Shown here: piece after piece, positions 34,263 to 43,893 of the stretch
Layout of the letters: each line of letters starts with the position of its first letter
How positions within the stretch are numbered: position 1 is the first letter of the stretch
From: Bacteroidales bacterium
Lineage (GTDB): Bacteria; Bacteroidota; Bacteroidia; Bacteroidales; JAUNSR01
Reading direction: 5' to 3'
Assembly (NCBI GenBank): GCA_030539115.1
Contig: JAUNSR010000008.1
Span: forward strand, 1 to 64,000
DNA length: 64,000 nucleotides
Notes under the pieces: generated by a model
Told to the model about the DNA's origin: nothing
Database searches by the model: none
Seen by the model: only the letters and a program-made list of their open reading frames with translations
Program-made: the position numbers and the translations under genes

Positions 34263-35180
34263 ATGAATTATCTTGAGACAATTGATGTCGTAAAACAGTA
34301 TGCCAACCATCGTGCATTGGATGGTGTAAGCATCTCTGTGCCGGAAAACAAAATTTATGGTCTTCTTGGTCCTAATGGTGCCGGGAAAACAACAATGATT
34401 AGAATAATCAATCAAATCACTGCTCCCGACAGTGGTAAAGTTCTTTTAAATGGTGAGCCGTTGAAGCCTGAAGATATACACAGAATAGGTTACCTTCCTG
34501 AGGAGAGAGGCTTATATAAGAAAATGAAAGTTGGTGAGCAGGTTTTATATCTTGGTCAGTTGAAAGGACTTTCAAAATCTCAGGCTAAAGAGAAAATACA
34601 GTATTGGTTTGAACGTTTCGGTATTGCCGATTGGAAAGACAAGAAAATCGAGGAGCTTTCTAAAGGGATGCAGCAAAAGGTTCAGTTTATTACAACCATA
34701 CTTCATGACCCCAAACTGTTGATATTTGATGAGCCATTCAGCGGTTTCGACCCTGTTAATGCAGAATTAATGAAAAAAGAGATACTTAACCTTAAAGAAA
34801 ACGGTGCAACAATCATTCTTTCAACTCACAATATGAGTTCTGTTGAAGAATTGTGTGAAGAGATTACTTTAATCAACCGCTCAAAAGCTGTTCTTCAAGG
34901 AAAAGTTGCTCAGATAAGACAAGATTACAAAAAGCATATTTTTAAAGTTCAGGTAGAGGGAAATAATTTCAATGCCGATCCTGAAGTATATTCTCTTTTA
35001 GAGAGTAAACAAATAGAACATGGCACTGAAGCTATAATTAAAATAGAGAATACTCTTTCAAACAATGATGTTGTAAGAAAGCTTATGGAAACATATAATC
35101 TTATAATGTTTGAAGAGATACTGCCTTCAATGCAGGAGGTTTTTATAGAAACTGTAAAAGAAACAACTTATAACGAATAA
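34263..35180 (+). CDS. ABC transporter ATPase, NatA-like
   Basis: This is a 305-residue ATP-binding subunit. The start is MNYLETIDVVKQYANHRALD at 34263; the longer frame begins in AT-rich DNA. Walker A is GLLGPNGAGKTTM, the signature is ELSKGMQQKVQF, Walker B is LLIFDEPFSGFDP, and the switch is STHNMSS. The C-terminal 85 residues fit the DUF4162 regulatory domain of this subgroup. The permease gene starts 4 nt after the stop. The pair resembles NatAB sodium or drug exporters. Confidence 0.92.
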   Translation: MNYLETIDVVKQYANHRALDGVSISVPENKIYGLLGPNGAGKTTMIRIINQITAPDSGKVLLNGEPLKPEDIHRIGYLPEERGLYKKMKVGEQVLYLGQLKGLSKSQAKEKIQYWFERFGIADWKDKKIEELSKGMQQKVQFITTILHDPKLLIFDEPFSGFDPVNAELMKKEILNLKENGATIILSTHNMSSVEELCEEITLINRSKAVLQGKVAQIRQDYKKHIFKVQVEGNNFNADPEVYSLLESKQIEHGTEAIIKIENTLSNNDVVRKLMETYNLIMFEEILPSMQEVFIETVKETTYNE

Positions 35181-35184
35181 TAAG

Positions 35185-36525
35185 ATGAGCAAAATAGGGC
35201 TAATTATTGAGCGTGAGTATCTGACACGCGTTTACAAAAAGTCATTTATTGTAATGACTTTAACAATTCCACTTATTTTCATTGCACTTGCCGCTGTGCC
35301 TGCTTTGCTTTCACAGGTTAAAGATTCAAAAGCAAAAAATATAGCTGTTATTGATGAGACAGGAAAATATGGTTCTGTTCTTAAAAACACTGAGACATAT
35401 AACTTCATACCTGTAAAAGAGATATCTGAGACCCCATTTGAATATTATAAAGATAGTGACAAAGATTTGTACGCAATTTTAATAATCAATGGTGATCTTA
35501 TAGAAAATCCTGAAAAGATTTCTATTTTCTCAGAAAAGACTATTACTCCGGGATTAAAGACAGACATCTCTTCTCAGCTTAATCCATATCTTACTGATTT
35601 AAAGATTGCATCGTTCAACATACCGGATTTGAAGGATATTATTGATGAGTCAAAAGTAAAAATTGATATAAACACCGTTAAATGGGGCGAAACCTCCGGT
35701 TCTTCGGCTGAAGGACCCACTGAAACCAAGTCTTCTTCTGAAGTCGCCACTGCTTTGGGATTTATTTTTACTTTCCTTATCTATATGTTCATTTTCGCTT
35801 ATGGTGGAATGGTTATGAATGGCGTGATGCAGGAAAAAACAAATCGTATTGTAGAGGTTATGGTTTCATCAGTTAAACCTTTTGAACTTATGATGGGCAA
35901 GATTATCGGGGTGGCTCTTGTAGGACTTACTCAATTTTTGCTTTGGGTGGTAATAATAGGTGGAGGAATGATGGCTTTTGGTATAGGAACTGCTGTTTCT
36001 TCTACCGACATTAGTGCTTTGTCTCAGATGGACCCTGCAATGACTTCTCAAATTGCCGATCCTTCAATGATAGGAAAAATAAATGAAATGATAGCCGGCA
36101 TTAACTTCCCAAAACTAATTGGAATGTTTGTGATATATTTCATTGGCGGTTATCTTCTTTATGCATCAATCTTTGCAGCAATCGGTTCTGTTGTTGATCA
36201 GGAAGCCGATACTCAGCAATTTATGATTCCGGTAACGATGATTATACTTTTTGCTTTTTATGCTGCAATATATAGTATTGAGAATCCTGATGGACCTCTT
36301 GCCTTTTGGTGCTCTATAATTCCATTTACATCTCCTATTGTTATGATGGTCAGACTGCCTTTTGATGTGCCGGCATGGCAGCTTCTTCTTTCAATATTCT
36401 TGTTGTTTATAACATTTATTGGAAGCACAATGCTTGCAGCAAAGATATATAGAACAGGTATTCTTATGTATGGCAAAAAAATAACTTGGGGAGAAATGAT
36501 TAAATGGCTTAGATATAAGAATTAA
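35185..36525 (+). CDS. ABC transporter permease, NatB-like
   Basis: This is a 446-residue ABC-2 type permease. One helix near residues 20-42 is followed by a large extracytoplasmic domain (about 45-185), then five or six helices. MQEKTNRIVEVMVSSVKPFELMMGK is the coupling-helix region, cited here by its core RIVEVMVSSVKP. This architecture matches NatB/YhaP-like exporters. It is co-transcribed with the ATPase. Na+ or drug efflux is likely but not shown. Confidence 0.88.
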   Translation: MSKIGLIIEREYLTRVYKKSFIVMTLTIPLIFIALAAVPALLSQVKDSKAKNIAVIDETGKYGSVLKNTETYNFIPVKEISETPFEYYKDSDKDLYAILIINGDLIENPEKISIFSEKTITPGLKTDISSQLNPYLTDLKIASFNIPDLKDIIDESKVKIDINTVKWGETSGSSAEGPTETKSSSEVATALGFIFTFLIYMFIFAYGGMVMNGVMQEKTNRIVEVMVSSVKPFELMMGKIIGVALVGLTQFLLWVVIIGGGMMAFGIGTAVSSTDISALSQMDPAMTSQIADPSMIGKINEMIAGINFPKLIGMFVIYFIGGYLLYASIFAAIGSVVDQEADTQQFMIPVTMIILFAFYAAIYSIENPDGPLAFWCSIIPFTSPIVMMVRLPFDVPAWQLLLSIFLLFITFIGSTMLAAKIYRTGILMYGKKITWGEMIKWLRYKN

Positions 36526-36595
36526 GATATTCTCATCACAAAAATATTTTTCACAAAAAAGTCTTCACTTTTATATAGTCCAAAACAAAGCGGCT

Positions 36596-36627
36596 AAAAA
36601 AAAGTGGAGACTTTTTTTGTCTCCACT
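36596..36627 (-). terminator. rho-independent terminator of alpha-galactosidase gene
   Basis: On the minus strand AGTGGAGAC and GTCTCCACT enclose a 7-nt A-loop and are followed by eight T. On the + strand there is no T-run, so it mainly serves the minus-strand gene. Confidence 0.8.
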
Positions 36628-36726
36628 CTAATAAATGTATTATTGTAATATTTTAATGTTATATCAGATTATGTGATTTGTATTTAAAATCATTTTTTGA
36701 AAAATACAAAAAATGTTATTGCATGC

Positions 36727-38919
36727 TTACTGAGCTGTAAGTTCAACTACATAACTCTGAAGGTCACCTCCTCCAAGGACCTTAATTCCGACTTTCATCA
36801 GATAGTCGCCTGAGAAAACTTTGTTGTTTGCCTGTAATCTTGAGTTTGAAGATGGCATTAGATTAATCTCCTCAACTTTATAGTTCTTTGATGGATCCAA
36901 ACCTTGCAGTTTAACATTCATAATCTTCTCCTGAAAGCGCGGATGGATATCGTAAGCAAACAAGACAGCTTTACTTTTATCTTCATTTACATAGTTTAAT
37001 GCCATGTGGTTAGTTTGATATGGAGAAACCAATCTGTATTGAGTTCCATCAAGTATAGTATTTTGCAATCTTTCCCAATTGGCAACAGCAGTTTTACAAT
37101 AAGACAATTCATCTTTTGATAAATCTTTCAATCCCAAATCGAATCCTAACTTACACATACTTGCAACATCGGTCCTGAATTTGATGGATGCTTTTCTGTT
37201 CCAACTTGTCACATGAGCGCACATTGCTTTTGCCGGGAAGAATTGAGAGAATCCCCATTGGATAAATATTCTTTCAATAGGATCTGTATTGTCACTGCAC
37301 CAAAACTCAGTAAAATATTTTAAAGCCTCATAATCACATCTGCCGCCTCCTCCTGAACAAAGCATCATCGGCACATTTGGATAGTTTTCTTTTACACGTT
37401 CCAATATTTTATAAAGACCACGCACATGATCAATATAAAGTTGTCCCTGCTTATCTTTATTATAAGGAGAGTATATATTAGTTATAGGACTGTTACAATC
37501 CCATTTAAAAAATGCCACATCAGGATTTTCAACCATTATATCTTCTACAATTCCATACACATAATCCTGAACTTTAGGATTACTAAGATCAAGTACCAGC
37601 TGATTACGGAAATAATAAGTTTCTCTATTATTTTGTTTTATCACCCAATCAGGATGTTTTTCAAAAAGCTCACTCTTTGGGTTTACCATTTCAGGCTCAA
37701 TCCATATACCAAATTTCACGCCGGCTTGTTTAGCGGCATCAACCAAAGCAGGAACACCGCCGGGAAGCTTATCATGAGTAACTTCCCAATCGCCAAGTCC
37801 TGCCCCGTCATTTTTACGTGGATATTTGTTTCCAAACCAACCGTCATCAAGAAGGAACATATCAACACCTAAGTCTTTAGCCTCTTTCATCAATTGGGAA
37901 AGAATATCCTGATTAAAATTGAATCCTGTATTTTCCCAATTATTCAACAGCGACATTCTTGAACCTTTGCCATCCTTTAAACCGTAATTTCTTGCCCATT
38001 GGTGAAGATTTCGGCTGCCAAGAGAGGAGCCCTGCTGACTTAAGGTAAAAATAAACTCGGGAGTTTTGAAGACCTCATTTTTCTTTAATTCATAGTTTGA
38101 AGCATAAGGGTTAATTGCAGGAATGACCCTAAGATTCTCTTTATTGTCAACCTCAAAAGTAAATCTGAAATTTCCTGTCCATCCAAGAGTACCCATAAGT
38201 ACCTGACCTTGGTTTTCTTCAACCGGCTGGTTAATGCCTACTTCAAAAAAAGGCTGAACAAGCATCGCAGCCCTGCTGCCTAATTTTGTATCGATAACCT
38301 TTTTGCCAAACTGTAATTGCTGAGAACTCATTCTTACCTCTTTAGCCCAATCGCTGCTAAATTCAGTCAAATAATATGATGGTGCATTAAAGTATAGCAT
38401 AGTAGAGGCATAGGAAGACAATATAAGAGGATTTTTTTCCTGATGAGAAATTTCGCTCCACGCTTTAATAACATCCTCTTTTGTATATGCTATATAATGA
38501 AGAGTTACATTTAAAGGATATTTATCATCTTTTAAATTGATGATTGTTTCAATACCACCCTCAACAGGTTGTGAAGATGATGATTGATAATAAAGATATG
38601 ATGTCATATTTCCATCATTATGAGTAACAGATAGAGCCGGCTCAAAATAATCATCATTGCCTGAGCAACTGTACACTTCCCATCCATAAGGAGTCACAGT
38701 TTGATCTGAAGCTTCACGTATATTCCAGGAAAGATTCTTAAGATCCTGTTCATTAAGGAGTTTTTCACCAAAATAAGACTGATAGAGTCGTCCGTTGTCT
38801 TCTACCTGTAATATTAAATCTGTGTTGTCAGTGGAGATTCGTATTTGCTTTTGTTCAGCTGCATGAATTGAAAGCAAAGACAAACAGCTGACTGCTGTTG
38901 TAAGCATAATTTTTTTCAT
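36727..38919 (-). CDS. exported alpha-galactosidase (GH36)
   Basis: This 730-residue enzyme would release terminal alpha-galactose from raffinose-type sugars or galactomannan. The signal peptide is MKKIMLTTAVSCLSLLSIHA. An N-terminal beta-supersandwich (about 25-300) precedes the TIM barrel. DMFLLDDGWFG is present, the nucleophile Asp474 is in FFKWDCNSPI, and the acid/base Asp543 is in WCSDNTDPIERI. MLCSGGGGRCDYE and the C-terminal beta domain complete GH36. The length is typical. It stands alone, with tadA upstream on the same strand. Confidence 0.93.
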   Translation of the reverse strand: MKKIMLTTAVSCLSLLSIHAAEQKQIRISTDNTDLILQVEDNGRLYQSYFGEKLLNEQDLKNLSWNIREASDQTVTPYGWEVYSCSGNDDYFEPALSVTHNDGNMTSYLYYQSSSSQPVEGGIETIINLKDDKYPLNVTLHYIAYTKEDVIKAWSEISHQEKNPLILSSYASTMLYFNAPSYYLTEFSSDWAKEVRMSSQQLQFGKKVIDTKLGSRAAMLVQPFFEVGINQPVEENQGQVLMGTLGWTGNFRFTFEVDNKENLRVIPAINPYASNYELKKNEVFKTPEFIFTLSQQGSSLGSRNLHQWARNYGLKDGKGSRMSLLNNWENTGFNFNQDILSQLMKEAKDLGVDMFLLDDGWFGNKYPRKNDGAGLGDWEVTHDKLPGGVPALVDAAKQAGVKFGIWIEPEMVNPKSELFEKHPDWVIKQNNRETYYFRNQLVLDLSNPKVQDYVYGIVEDIMVENPDVAFFKWDCNSPITNIYSPYNKDKQGQLYIDHVRGLYKILERVKENYPNVPMMLCSGGGGRCDYEALKYFTEFWCSDNTDPIERIFIQWGFSQFFPAKAMCAHVTSWNRKASIKFRTDVASMCKLGFDLGLKDLSKDELSYCKTAVANWERLQNTILDGTQYRLVSPYQTNHMALNYVNEDKSKAVLFAYDIHPRFQEKIMNVKLQGLDPSKNYKVEEINLMPSSNSRLQANNKVFSGDYLMKVGIKVLGGGDLQSYVVELTAQ

Positions 38920-39073
38920 GATAGTAAAAGAATAAAAGAATTGTGTTATAAATGTGATAAATTTTTCTCAATATGGGAATATATTTATTGGAATAAAAAA
39001 ATCCATTGGCATAATTATATAAGGTTAATACTTAGATTTAGAAAGGTTTACTATATCAATTTAATGTATAAGG

Positions 39074-39511
39074 CTATTTTCTCTTGTCTTTAAAAAAATC
39101 TTTCATTAAAGATAAAGATTCCTCCATTAAGACACCCTTTACGACCTGTGTTTTTGGATGAAGAGCATTTGGCGCAAAAAATGAAAACCCTCTTTTGGCA
39201 TCTGAAGCGCCATAAACAATACGAGATATTTGCGACCAACCTAAAGCACCTGCACACATAACACAAGGTTCAAGTGTTACATAAAGAGTGCAATCAGAAA
39301 GATACTTTCCTCCTAAGAGATTTGCCGCTGCAGTAATAACCTGCATTTCGGCATGAGCTGTTACATCATTCAGAGTTTCTGTAAGATTATGTGCACGAGC
39401 AATAATTCTTTCCTTACAAACAATAACAGCACCAACAGGTATCTCTCCTAAAGAATAGGCTTGCTTGGCTTCGATAAGGGCCTGTTTCATAAAATAATTA
39501 TCATCAAGCAT
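39074..39511 (-). CDS. tadA: tRNA-specific adenosine deaminase / nucleoside deaminase
   Basis: This 145-residue zinc deaminase would convert A34 to inosine in tRNA-Arg(ACG). The zinc site is HAEMQVITAAA with the catalytic Glu and PCVMCAGAL with both Cys ligands. GWSQISRIVYGASDAKRG completes the TadA core. The length fits. It starts 1 nt after the stop of a small upstream gene, so the two are translated from one mRNA. The arginine tRNA substrate lies elsewhere. Confidence 0.93.
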   Translation of the reverse strand: MLDDNYFMKQALIEAKQAYSLGEIPVGAVIVCKERIIARAHNLTETLNDVTAHAEMQVITAAANLLGGKYLSDCTLYVTLEPCVMCAGALGWSQISRIVYGASDAKRGFSFFAPNALHPKTQVVKGVLMEESLSLMKDFFKDKRK

Positions 39512-39512
39512 A

Positions 39513-39743
39513 TTATCGTCTCATTTCGTTTTCACTAAACAAAGTTGGATGGTTCTCTTCCATCTTTTGAAGAATATGACATAATATAGTTTCTCTGAAC
39601 CATCTGTTTCTATTGGATATTTTATATTTATCCAAATAACGGCACACAGCATTGTATTCCTTTTCGTTTAATGTAAAGGATACTTTAAAATCACGGGTGG
39701 TGACAGATTCCAAATCTGTTGATGTTTCGGCTTTCTTTTTCAT
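39513..39743 (-). CDS. small basic protein upstream of tadA, possibly RHH-like
   Basis: This 76-residue protein contains DFKVSFTLNEKEYNAVCRYL (a beta strand then helix) and NRNRWFRETILCHILQKM (a second helix). This order resembles ribbon-helix-helix DNA-binding proteins, although no family is certain. The N-terminus is Ser/Thr-rich and disordered. The gene is joined to tadA with a 1-nt gap. It may be an accessory regulator; no function can be given. Confidence 0.55.
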   Translation of the reverse strand: MKKKAETSTDLESVTTRDFKVSFTLNEKEYNAVCRYLDKYKISNRNRWFRETILCHILQKMEENHPTLFSENEMRR

Positions 39744-39852
39744 TTATACATGTAAAGAGGAAGATAGTAGTACTATTTAACAATAGCCATAATAAGTTTT
39801 ACCCCTCTCCTACAAAAATAAAGCAGTAAATCAATATAAAAAAGAATTTAGC

Positions 39853-39860
39853 TACATTTG
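39853..39860 (+). promoter_or_regulatory. -7 box of yraN-birA
   Basis: TACATTTG matches TAnnTTTG, 23 nt before the ATG at 39884. No clear -33 box. Confidence 0.5.
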
Positions 39861-39883
39861 TCTATTCTTCCAATGTTTCTATT

Positions 39884-40249
39884 ATGGAAAATAAAGTTGA
39901 AATAGGTAGAAAAGGTGAAATGATCGCCACAAAATATCTTCTCGATAAGGATTATTTTATTTGTGACAAGAATTGGCACTACAGCCATTATGAGATAGAT
40001 ATAGTGGCTCGAAAAAACAATGAAATAGTTTTTATTGAAGTAAAGACAAGAAAACCTTCAGATTTTGAGGAACCTGAAGACGCTGTTGATTTAAAAAAAA
40101 TCAAGAGACTTGTTGTTGCAGCAGACAATTATATAAAATTAAATAATATTTCACTTCAACCTCGCTTTGACATTATCGCCATTATTATTAATGGCGAGGA
40201 TTACAAACTAAAACATATTGAGGATGCTTTCTATCCTCCTCTTTGTTGA
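39884..40249 (+). CDS. YraN-family (UPF0102) predicted endonuclease-fold protein
   Basis: This 121-residue protein has GRKGEMIATKYLLDKDYFI at the N-terminus. HYEIDIVARKNNEIVFIEVKTRK is the Holliday-junction-resolvase-like core, cited here by its catalytic parts EIDIVA and FIEVKTR. The length is usual. The physiological role of YraN is unknown; a nuclease fold in DNA repair is assumed for the family. It is followed by biotin ligase, whose start is 20 nt downstream. Confidence 0.88.
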   Translation: MENKVEIGRKGEMIATKYLLDKDYFICDKNWHYSHYEIDIVARKNNEIVFIEVKTRKPSDFEEPEDAVDLKKIKRLVVAADNYIKLNNISLQPRFDIIAIIINGEDYKLKHIEDAFYPPLC

Positions 40250-40269
40250 ATAGACTTATTTATAACATT

Positions 40270-41007
40270 ATGCCTGAAATTATTCATATCGACAAAACAA
40301 ACTCTACAAATACATACCTTAGAGATTTAATTAATTCTGATAATATAGTAGAAGAGGGAACTGTTGTCTGGGCTGACTTTCAAACTGCGGGACGTGGTCA
40401 AAGAGGTAACAGCTGGGAATCTGAGGATAAAGAAAATATCCTTTTTAGTATAGTGCTTTGCCCTGATACAATTGATGCGTCTGAACAATTTATTATTTCT
40501 CAACTGGTTTCTTTGGGAATTGTAGAATATTTGAATTCTCTGTGCAAAGGATTTTGTATAAAATGGCCAAACGATATATATTATCAAGACAAGAAAATAG
40601 CAGGTATGCTTATTGAGAATGATATGTCGGGAAGGACAATAAGCAGTTCTATAATTGGCATAGGACTTAATGTCAATCAATCTGTTTTTGTCAGCAATGC
40701 TCCAAACCCTATCTCTCTTTATAATATTTTAAACAGAAAATTTGAAAGGGAAAAAATCCTTACAAATATTCTAAACACGATACTGAAATATTATTCAGAG
40801 GCTTTAAACGGAAACTTTATCAACATCCGCAAAAAATATATGGACAACCTTTTCAGAAAAGAGGGCTTCCATAAATATATGGCAGATAATATAGTTTTTG
40901 AAGCTAAAGTTGAAGAGATAAAGCCTATGGGATTTCTTTGCTTAAAGACAACAGATGGAGAAATGAGAGAATTTGCTTTTAAAGAGGTCGAATATATATT
41001 GAAATAA
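40270..41007 (+). CDS. birA: biotin--[acetyl-CoA-carboxylase] ligase
   Basis: This 245-residue enzyme attaches biotin to biotin-carrier proteins. The ATG at 40270 (MPEIIHIDKTNSTN) is chosen; the frame also opens at a TTG inside yraN. The catalytic core shows GRGQRGNSWESE (biotinyl-AMP loop) and IKWPNDIYYQDKKIAGML with the active-site Lys. There is no N-terminal helix-turn-helix, so it is a ligase only and not a repressor of biotin genes. It forms an operon with yraN. Confidence 0.92.
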   Translation: MPEIIHIDKTNSTNTYLRDLINSDNIVEEGTVVWADFQTAGRGQRGNSWESEDKENILFSIVLCPDTIDASEQFIISQLVSLGIVEYLNSLCKGFCIKWPNDIYYQDKKIAGMLIENDMSGRTISSSIIGIGLNVNQSVFVSNAPNPISLYNILNRKFEREKILTNILNTILKYYSEALNGNFINIRKKYMDNLFRKEGFHKYMADNIVFEAKVEEIKPMGFLCLKTTDGEMREFAFKEVEYILK

Positions 41008-41019
41008 CCGGTTATCATT

Positions 41020-41320
41020 GTACCACAAAATTACTTGTTTTACATTCTTCACTATCTCCTTTTTAACTTTGACAACAATATTGTGATGTCCATCGTTGAA
41101 CTCCTTGTCAAACATATAAAGTCATGGCTAATAGAGGTCTTTACTCCAATGAGTCATGGTATTTAATTCTTTGAAAAAGGCATTACCTATGCTGTAACTC
41201 AATATTGCAGATTTTTGACAGGCAACACAGAAAATCCCTATTGCTTTTCATTGGAAATCAAGACGTATTTCTTCGCCCTCTCTTTTAGTCTCTAACATTT
41301 ACACATTAACAAAGCCATTT
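41020..41320 (-). other. 403-bp gene-free gap, possible decayed coding DNA
   Basis: Between birA and the TPR gene (41008-41410) base use is less AT-rich than in other gaps. In one minus-strand frame a stretch reads GIFCVACQKSAILSYSIGNA, then NTMTHWSKDLY, two stops 3 nt apart, then FDKEFNDGHHNIVVKVKKE. This could be a worn-out gene. No family was recognised. No terminator or promoter is obvious here. Confidence 0.2.
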
Positions 41321-41410
41321 CTTCTGCCGGTATTTTAAATATTATGATTCCATTAGAAATCATAGTAATGCTGATTTTCTCCAAAGAGAATATAAGATGA
41401 AGAGCAATGA

Positions 41411-42295
41411 TTAATTTTTGTCAGTTAATCGTCTTTTCATGTTATTTGCTTTTTCAGAATCAGAATTCAAGACATAAATATCATAAAGTATTTTTCTAAG
41501 ATATTCATTTGAATGAACCTGATCAGCCTTTTCAAGATAATATTCACTTTTTGAAAGATAATCGTTCTTGATTTGAGCCAATTCTTTTGTGTATTGAAAA
41601 TATTGAGCTTGATTTGGTTTCTTTATATCTTTATATCTGTCATCTAAATCTTTAATTTTATTTTTTGTCTGCAGATAATAGTAATTGCCAATATAAAGCA
41701 ATGACTGAAAATGATAAGGAGACAGCTCAAGAATCTGTTCATATAGTTTAAGACTTTTGTCTGATTCACCTTTTAATTGATATGCCTTTGCTTTTGACAG
41801 AAGCCACTCAGGATTTTGAGGAGATGTGACTAAGAGGGTATCAATAAATAAAATCAGGTCGTCTGATTGCCTGAGAAATTCATGATATTTTATAACATAT
41901 CTTGTTAGTTCTTTCTTTTTTGATGGTCGTTCATTTTCAAGTTTGTATATTATCTCAGGGAAAATGTCAAACTGCTTGGTGGAGATAGAATACTCAGACA
42001 GATCTTTTAAAATTTGATCAAAATTCTTTTCCTGAAGTTCAATCAACTTAATGCTTTTATCAATGCTTAAACTGTCGCCTGCCAAGATACCTGAGGCAAT
42101 GGCCTTGATAAATGTTGGAGAATACTCGGAAGAATCTTTTAAAAGAATGTAATAAAGAGTTGATGCGCTCTTCCATTTTTTTAGATTATAGGCATCAGCA
42201 GCTTGTTGGTAAAGTGTCTGCGATTGAGAAAATCCGTTTGCCGAAAAAATACAAAGGATAAATAAAAAGATAATATGTTTAATTATGCAATTCAT
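41411..42295 (-). CDS. periplasmic TPR-repeat protein
   Basis: This 294-residue protein starts at MNCIIKHIIFLFILCIF, which gives a signal peptide ending at ANGFSQ. An ATG 20 codons upstream would spoil it. Helical tetratricopeptide-type units are visible: LYQQAADAYNLKKWKSASTL near the N-terminus, LLSKAKAYQLKGESDKSLKL and LLYIGNYYYLQTK in the middle, and LEKADQVHSNEYLRK at the end. TPR domains mediate protein contacts. The partner is unknown. Confidence 0.75.
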   Translation of the reverse strand: MNCIIKHIIFLFILCIFSANGFSQSQTLYQQAADAYNLKKWKSASTLYYILLKDSSEYSPTFIKAIASGILAGDSLSIDKSIKLIELQEKNFDQILKDLSEYSISTKQFDIFPEIIYKLENERPSKKKELTRYVIKYHEFLRQSDDLILFIDTLLVTSPQNPEWLLSKAKAYQLKGESDKSLKLYEQILELSPYHFQSLLYIGNYYYLQTKNKIKDLDDRYKDIKKPNQAQYFQYTKELAQIKNDYLSKSEYYLEKADQVHSNEYLRKILYDIYVLNSDSEKANNMKRRLTDKN

Positions 42296-42503
42296 TACAG
42301 ATAAATAAGAGTAAGTAACAAATATATTTAAAATGACAAGATTAATACTCTTCATTCACTCTCCAAATATATTGGTAAAGATATATTTAAATTTAAATAT
42401 GAGCTCACAGATAAAATCCTAAATCATTAAATTCAAAAAGAAAACTTATTTAGGAATTCATATCTTATCACTAATTATTATCCTTAAAAGGCAAATTATA
42501 AAA

Positions 42504-42546
42504 AAAACAGGCTTTAAGATTATGTTTATTTCTCAAAGCCTGTTTT
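42504..42546 (-). terminator. rho-independent terminator of fabD
   Basis: AAAACAGGCTTT (42504-42515) pairs perfectly with AAAGCCTGTTTT (42535-42546). On the minus strand a T-run of eight follows. The remaining part of the 373-bp gap 42296-42668 holds no recognised feature. Confidence 0.85.
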
Positions 42547-42668
42547 AAAAATTATGATTTATTCTTTGATATTTATGCGCTAAAAACTATATAATAGATG
42601 TAAACACATTAATAACGAAACTTTTTATTTGATAAAAAAGTTTTACACTCAAAACATTATCGTTTTGT

Positions 42669-43544
42669 TTAAAAAGCAGATGTTTCTACATTCTTGTCTA
42701 TTTTTTTGATAAGACCTTGTAAAACAGAACCCGGACCAACTTCCACAAATGAATCAGCACCATCGGCAATCATATTTCTTACACTTTGAGTCCAACGAAC
42801 AGGAGCTGTAAGTTGAAAATTAAGATTTTCTTTAATCTTAATGGCATCAGTGTGAGGTTTAGCATCTACATTCTGATATACAGGACAATTAGGAGTCATA
42901 AAAGTAGTAGAATTAATTGCTTCAGCCAATTCCCCTCTTGCAGGCTCCATTAATGGAGAATGAAAAGCTCCGCCAACTTTTAATTTAAGAGCTCTCTTAG
43001 CTCCGGCTTCAGTCATCTTCTGACAAGCTTCATCTATTCCCTCTATAGAGCCGGAAATTACGATTTGTCCCGGACAGTTGTAATTTGCAGGCACAACAAT
43101 TGCATCGGTAACAGTCTCACAGATAGACTCAACAGTCTCATCCGGTAAACCGATAATTGCAGCCATTGTTGAAGGCTTAATTTCGCATGCTTTCTGCATA
43201 GCTTCTGCTCTTTTAGAAACGAGTTTTAAACCATCTTCAAAAGAAAGAGCTCCACCCACAACCAGAGCTGAGAATTCACCCAAAGAATGTCCTGCCACCA
43301 TATCCGGTTTTACATTCTCGTCAATCAAAGCAGGGATAACGGAAACCAAAAATACAGCAGGCTGAGTAACTTTTGTCTGACGAAGGTCCTCTTCTGTCCC
43401 ATTAAACATTAAATCAGTGATTCTGAAACCCAATATTTCATTTGCCTCTTCAAAAAGTTGTTTAGCCTTTTCAGAATTATCATAAAGGTCTTTGCCCATT
43501 CCTACAAATTGGGCACCTTGACCCGGAAAAACGTAAGCTTTCAT
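42669..43544 (-). CDS. fabD: malonyl-CoA:ACP transacylase
   Basis: This 291-residue enzyme transfers malonyl from CoA to acyl carrier protein for fatty-acid synthesis. AYVFPGQGAQFVGMGKDLY opens the fold. The nucleophile Ser is in AGHSLGEFSALV and the catalytic His is in GGAFHSPLMEPA. The length is slightly short of E. coli FabD (309) but complete. It is monocistronic with its own terminator and diverges from tatA. Confidence 0.94.
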   Translation of the reverse strand: MKAYVFPGQGAQFVGMGKDLYDNSEKAKQLFEEANEILGFRITDLMFNGTEEDLRQTKVTQPAVFLVSVIPALIDENVKPDMVAGHSLGEFSALVVGGALSFEDGLKLVSKRAEAMQKACEIKPSTMAAIIGLPDETVESICETVTDAIVVPANYNCPGQIVISGSIEGIDEACQKMTEAGAKRALKLKVGGAFHSPLMEPARGELAEAINSTTFMTPNCPVYQNVDAKPHTDAIKIKENLNFQLTAPVRWTQSVRNMIADGADSFVEVGPGSVLQGLIKKIDKNVETSAF

Positions 43545-43649
43545 TTTTTGTATTTTTTAAATTGTTGTTATCTATGTTATTTAAATAAAATTAGGATGTA
43601 AAACTACAAAAAAAACATATTGAGACATCATTTGTTTCAAACGGAGTGT

Positions 43650-43657
43650 TATATTTG
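43650..43657 (+). promoter_or_regulatory. -7 box of tatA-tatC
   Basis: TATATTTG matches TAnnTTTG, 35 nt before the tatA ATG at 43693. A GTG inside this box (43657) is therefore not the translation start. Confidence 0.5.
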
Positions 43658-43692
43658 TGGACTATTTAGAATGTAACTTTAAATTATTTAAT

Positions 43693-43887
43693 ATGATGAC
43701 GAGCTTATTTTGTTGGGCACTTGGTACCTGGGAGGTTGTAATTATAGTATTTGCAATCTTATTATTATTCGGTGGTAAGAAGATTCCTGAACTTATGAAA
43801 GGTATAGGAAAAGGTGTAAAAAGCTTTAAAGAGGGGATAAGAGATATCGAGGATGATATAAAAATTGATGATAACGATAAAAAATAA
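43693..43887 (+). CDS. tatA: Sec-independent translocase subunit TatA
   Basis: This 64-residue subunit has one membrane helix (WEVVIIVFAILLLFGG) followed by the conserved hinge KKIPELMKGIGKGVKSFKEG, an amphipathic helix, and an acidic tail (DDIKIDDNDKK). It multimerises to form the pore through which folded proteins with twin-arginine signals pass. The start may be the ATG at 43693 or at 43696. tatC follows at 6 nt. No separate tatB is present, so this is a minimal TatAC system. Confidence 0.92.
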   Translation: MMTSLFCWALGTWEVVIIVFAILLLFGGKKIPELMKGIGKGVKSFKEGIRDIEDDIKIDDNDKK

Positions 43888-43893
43888 AACTCT

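Noticed and set aside
37426..37872. 148-codon ORF antisense to the alpha-galactosidase
   Set aside because: It is a shadow frame of a well-supported GH36 gene with normal codon pattern on the other strand.
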